The notes under the pieces: generated by a model
Told to the model about the DNA's origin: nothing
The model's input: the letters and a program-made list of their open reading frames with translations, nothing else
The model's database searches: none
Assembly (NCBI GenBank): GCA_938036625.1
Contig: CALHQH010000032.1
Coordinates: 1 to 43,627, forward strand
Direction of reading: 5' to 3'
Source: an uncultured Candidatus Saccharibacteria bacterium
GTDB taxonomy: Bacteria > Patescibacteriota > Saccharimonadia > Saccharimonadales > Saccharimonadaceae
DNA length: 43,627 nucleotides
Program-made: the position numbers and the translations under genes
In this document: piece after piece, positions 41,358 through 43,627 of the stretch
Layout of the letters: the number at the start of each line of letters is the position of its first letter
Numbering within the stretch: position 1 is the stretch's first letter

Positions 41358-42487
41358 GACACGCTCCCTGCGCCGCCAGGTACTGCCGCAATCCATGTCT
41401 GGCCGCGGGTGAGAGCGATTGCCTTGCCATTGGCGTCACGGAGCTCGAGGGGGCTGGTGCGGTCGGCTTTGCGCCATATTCCCTCCACCACACTGCCATT
41501 TTGGAAGATAGTCGCTTTGCCTTGGCCAGTGGTGATGATATTCTCGCGAATGCCATCCTCTTGCACGGTGGTCTGCTGGACGGTTAGTGCCACCACAACG
41601 CTGGGCGCGATCTGCCCTTCCTCACGGTCCAAACTAGCCTCGCCACCGATGCTACGCTGGTAGGTGTTGGTGCTGGCATCGTATTGGTAGCGCGTGTTGT
41701 AGCGGGCGGATCTGCCAAAGTTGATGACGGCTACAGTAGCGGCAGCAGGATTGGCTGGCTTGCCATCGGCCCGGGCAAGTGCGGTCTTGACAGTAGATTG
41801 CTTGTAGCCTTTGCTGCTATTGAGGTCATCCAGCCGCTCGGCACTGGTGTAGACATTGTGCGGGGCACGGCGATCGGTGGCACGCCAATAGCTGCGCTCA
41901 TGAAAGAACTGGTCGATATCGCGGTAGGTGCCATTGCGGATCTCTTGCAAGGCATGTAAGCTACCCCCCACATGGGCGACGCTGGGCTGGTATGGCGCGA
42001 GCCAGTCGATGTAATACGGCCGCAGGCTGCGCACTGGGCCAATCATCGTTGGCTTGTTTTGCTGGTACAGCGCGAGAAAGCGAGTGATACCTGCCTCGGC
42101 AATTGCCTCGTACACCACCTCAGCCTGCTTGACGCCCGACTGAGGGCGAGCACTGGGGCTATTCTCGAGCATCACGGCGGTGACGGGCTTGGTGGTGGCC
42201 GCTTGGTCGGTGACCTTGAGGCCAGTCAGGGGCGAATAATACACCTCTGGGGCTTTCTGCGTTGCTACAACGGGGGTGGGCTTGGCCTGGCGCGGCTTAT
42301 TGAGCAAAGAAAACGACGCCATCGCCCCAGCAAATACCACCAATGCCCCACCAATCACCATCACGGGCATGCGGTGCTGCCCCACAAAATGCCGCAGCCC
42401 CATAAAGTGCCGCCCATGCCGCCGCAAACGTCGACGCTGCGCCCGACCGCCAAAAGCTGCCGGTGGTGTATTCTGTGGTGAACTCAT
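41345..42487 (-). CDS. DUF3048 (YerB-like) surface protein
   Basis: 380 residues. Arg/His-rich cytoplasmic N-terminus (RRRLRRHGRH), one membrane helix (about 39-60, MPVMVIGGALVVFAGAMASF), then the DUF3048 domain: YYSPLTGL (about 80), AVMLENSPSARPQSG, GPVRSLRPYYIDW, SVAHVGGS. YerB of Bacillus is a cell-envelope protein of unknown role. ATG 42487 with TATAAT (42497-42502) 9 nt upstream; the earlier ATG at 42541 would precede the promoter. First gene of an operon with the kinase and receiver, which may sense its state. Confidence 0.85.
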   Translation of the reverse strand: MSSPQNTPPAAFGGRAQRRRLRRHGRHFMGLRHFVGQHRMPVMVIGGALVVFAGAMASFSLLNKPRQAKPTPVVATQKAPEVYYSPLTGLKVTDQAATTKPVTAVMLENSPSARPQSGVKQAEVVYEAIAEAGITRFLALYQQNKPTMIGPVRSLRPYYIDWLAPYQPSVAHVGGSLHALQEIRNGTYRDIDQFFHERSYWRATDRRAPHNVYTSAERLDDLNSSKGYKQSTVKTALARADGKPANPAAATVAVINFGRSARYNTRYQYDASTNTYQRSIGGEASLDREEGQIAPSVVVALTVQQTTVQEDGIRENIITTGQGKATIFQNGSVVEGIWRKADRTSPLELRDANGKAIALTRGQTWIAAVPGGAGSVSWQQ

Positions 42488-42817
42488 CTTATGGCCATTA
42501 TACCATGAGCGGATAGCGATGAATGAGGAATTTTGCAGCAAAAGGCTACCTTGGGCTTGACCACTGTACGGTGTGAGTGTTTTTACCCTTGCGCTTCTCT
42601 GCTTGTGCTCTATGGGTAAATGGGTCTTGGTTATTTACTTCGTGCGCTGGGTCTTTTTGTGGCAGTGGATGATGAGGAATTGCGTAAGAGCTGCATGGCG
42701 AAGATAGATACATCGACACCTCGAGCGCATGCGATCAATTACCCAACAAACCCCTTGGCAAATCCGCAAAAATAGCCTACAATGAATAACCATTAACGAT
42801 AATTTGGGTGAGGAAAT

Positions 42818-43138
42818 ATGACACGACGACACGATGGCCCTTTGGCAGGTAGTACATATAATGGTGAAGACAGCGACGCTACATCGCCATCACGACGGGC
42901 TGACGGAGGTCAATCACCTCAATCGCTGCAACAAGCCAGCAGTGGAGATTGTGTGGGGCAGGTGCGAGAAGAGGTGCGCCAACCATCGGCTAATGTCATG
43001 AGAGCTATGACAGATGCCGCCCTCGGAGGGCTAGGGATTGGCTCGGGCCCGCAGGGTGTTGAAATATTCGCCTCCCCTGTTGCGCGCAAGATAATTAATG
43101 GCGCGGACTCCGTGAGCGGTATGGAGCCAGCGCCATAG
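42818..43138 (+). CDS. Small hydrophilic protein, unknown
   Basis: 106 residues, Ser/Gly/Gln-rich N-terminus (about 1-45) and a more ordered C-terminal half (VREEVRQPSANVMRAMTDAA). No domain recognised. GAGGAAAT precedes the ATG; TACAAT (42778-42783) lies about 35 nt upstream. A competing - strand frame (42919-43506) covers part of it but contains an IYIYIYI stretch from the AT repeat and lacks a ribosome site. Confidence 0.5.
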   Translation: MTRRHDGPLAGSTYNGEDSDATSPSRRADGGQSPQSLQQASSGDCVGQVREEVRQPSANVMRAMTDAALGGLGIGSGPQGVEIFASPVARKIINGADSVSGMEPAP

Positions 43139-43332
43139 GTCTGGCCGGGCGACGTACCTCCAGCGGAGTAATTGCGCGGTATTCCCTCTCTCGTGGCACG
43201 AGCATCGCTTGACGAGAATAGCAACGCACCCACCACAGCCAGGCTGCTACCATACCAGCAAATAGCATGATATTTTGAGGCAACAGCGAGCTGCCACATC
43301 TGTACCGTTGTAAATAACGCAGCAATAAGGCC

Positions 43333-43362
43333 TTGACAGATATATATATATATATATATAAT
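43333..43362 (+). promoter_or_regulatory. Promoter with (AT)10 spacer
   Basis: Perfect TTGACA (43333-43338) and perfect TATAAT (43357-43362), separated by 18 nt that consist of G plus alternating AT. The tract (AT)10 runs 43340-43359. Each unit gained or lost changes the spacer by 2 nt. Confidence 0.85.
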
Positions 43363-43403
43363 TTCTTTCATATTCTCTCTACAGATAGGAAGGGGAGGAG
43401 AAT

Positions 43404-43627
43404 ATGTTCCTTGAGATTCATTGCGGTAGACTCTATGTAGACGGAGAGTGGACTGGTTGCGGTGACTACAGTCGTCACACTGATCGCAAAACCACAGCAA
43501 CAGCACTGGCTGCTGGTATCAGTGGATGCGCATCATCGTGGTCGCTATCAGGGTTGATACTTCTTGTTGTTCCGGCTGTTCTTATGACTGGGCACTATAT
43601 CCGCTCTATGATCAGCAACTGGCGACG
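43404..43627 (+). CDS. Small membrane protein, partial
   Basis: Runs off the window end (74 codons seen). GGGAGGAG lies 5 nt before the ATG. The first ~30 residues are polar with three Cys/Gly sites (MFLEIHCGRLYVDGEWTGCG), then a membrane segment with small residues (about 36-62, GLILLVVPAVLMTG). No family recognised. Expression is governed by the (AT)10 promoter at 43333-43362. The gene is probably phase-variable, which suggests a surface or envelope role. Confidence 0.65.
   Translation, partial: MFLEIHCGRLYVDGEWTGCGDYSRHTDRKTTATALAAGISGCASSWSLSGLILLVVPAVLMTGHYIRSMISNWR

Noticed and set aside
42919..43506. 195-codon - strand frame
   Set aside because: Contains an IYIYIYI run produced by the AT repeat, lacks ribosome site, and conflicts with the + strand gene that has one.

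Overview
This window looks like a chromosomal segment of a member of the Candidate Phyla Radiation, most likely a Saccharibacterium (TM7). That is an inference from gene content and style: a stripped-down division/wall cluster, a sigma-region-4/HARE-HTH fusion, short intergenic distances, many -10 boxes placed 6-13 nt before an ATG (probably leaderless mRNAs), and genes that all stop at TAG or TAA and never at TGA. No marker gene in the window proves the phylum.

Layout. 1-510 is a small orphan CRISPR array (6 repeats) without cas genes in view. 510-1036 holds a structured leader region, an AT-rich stretch, DnaA-box-like 9-mers and a long ladder of MraZ boxes. 1037-9772 is a compact dcw cluster on the + strand (mraZ, rsmH, ftsL-like, ftsI, mraY, ftsW, murG, ftsQ-like) that lacks the Mur ligases, ftsA and ftsZ; it ends in a clear terminator at 9846. 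9873-11667 is a gene-poor, AT-rich island. 11668-18297 runs on the - strand: a SAM methyltransferase, the sigma4/HARE-HTH regulator, topA, a CDP-alcohol phosphatidyltransferase-like protein and dprA. Opposite dprA, a promoter starts a ~280-nt highly structured RNA (18351-18629) that ends in a strong terminator and matches no RNA family I recognise.

19355-27483 carries a membrane-anchored trypsin-like protease followed by what looks like a metal-homeostasis or metallophore island: a TerC/DUF475 membrane protein, a Fur-family regulator, a divergent operon of CooC/MinD-like ATPase, ornithine-cyclodeaminase-like dehydrogenase and circularly permuted ATP-grasp ligase, then pth and a CobW/COG0523 GTPase with a CxCC motif. 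27858-30936 contains small membrane and secreted proteins (one with an actinobacterial look and a canonical Shine-Dalgarno), der and an rluB/rsuA-type pseudouridine synthase.

31332-42487 is rich in two-component signalling: a response regulator with a ~390-residue disordered Pro/Ala/His tail, a PAS histidine kinase, and a DUF3048 - histidine kinase - receiver operon. Between them lie small membrane proteins, a large membrane-anchored exported protein, tRNA-Glu(TTC), and a HELTH metallopeptidase whose natural start lies out of frame behind an (AG)7 tract. The window ends with a small membrane protein whose promoter has an (AT)10 tract as its -35/-10 spacer. These simple-sequence tracts at start codons and promoters suggest that surface and exported functions are phase-variable here. 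The strongest candidates for undescribed biology are the metal island, the contingency loci, the structured RNA and the loss of UGA as a stop codon.
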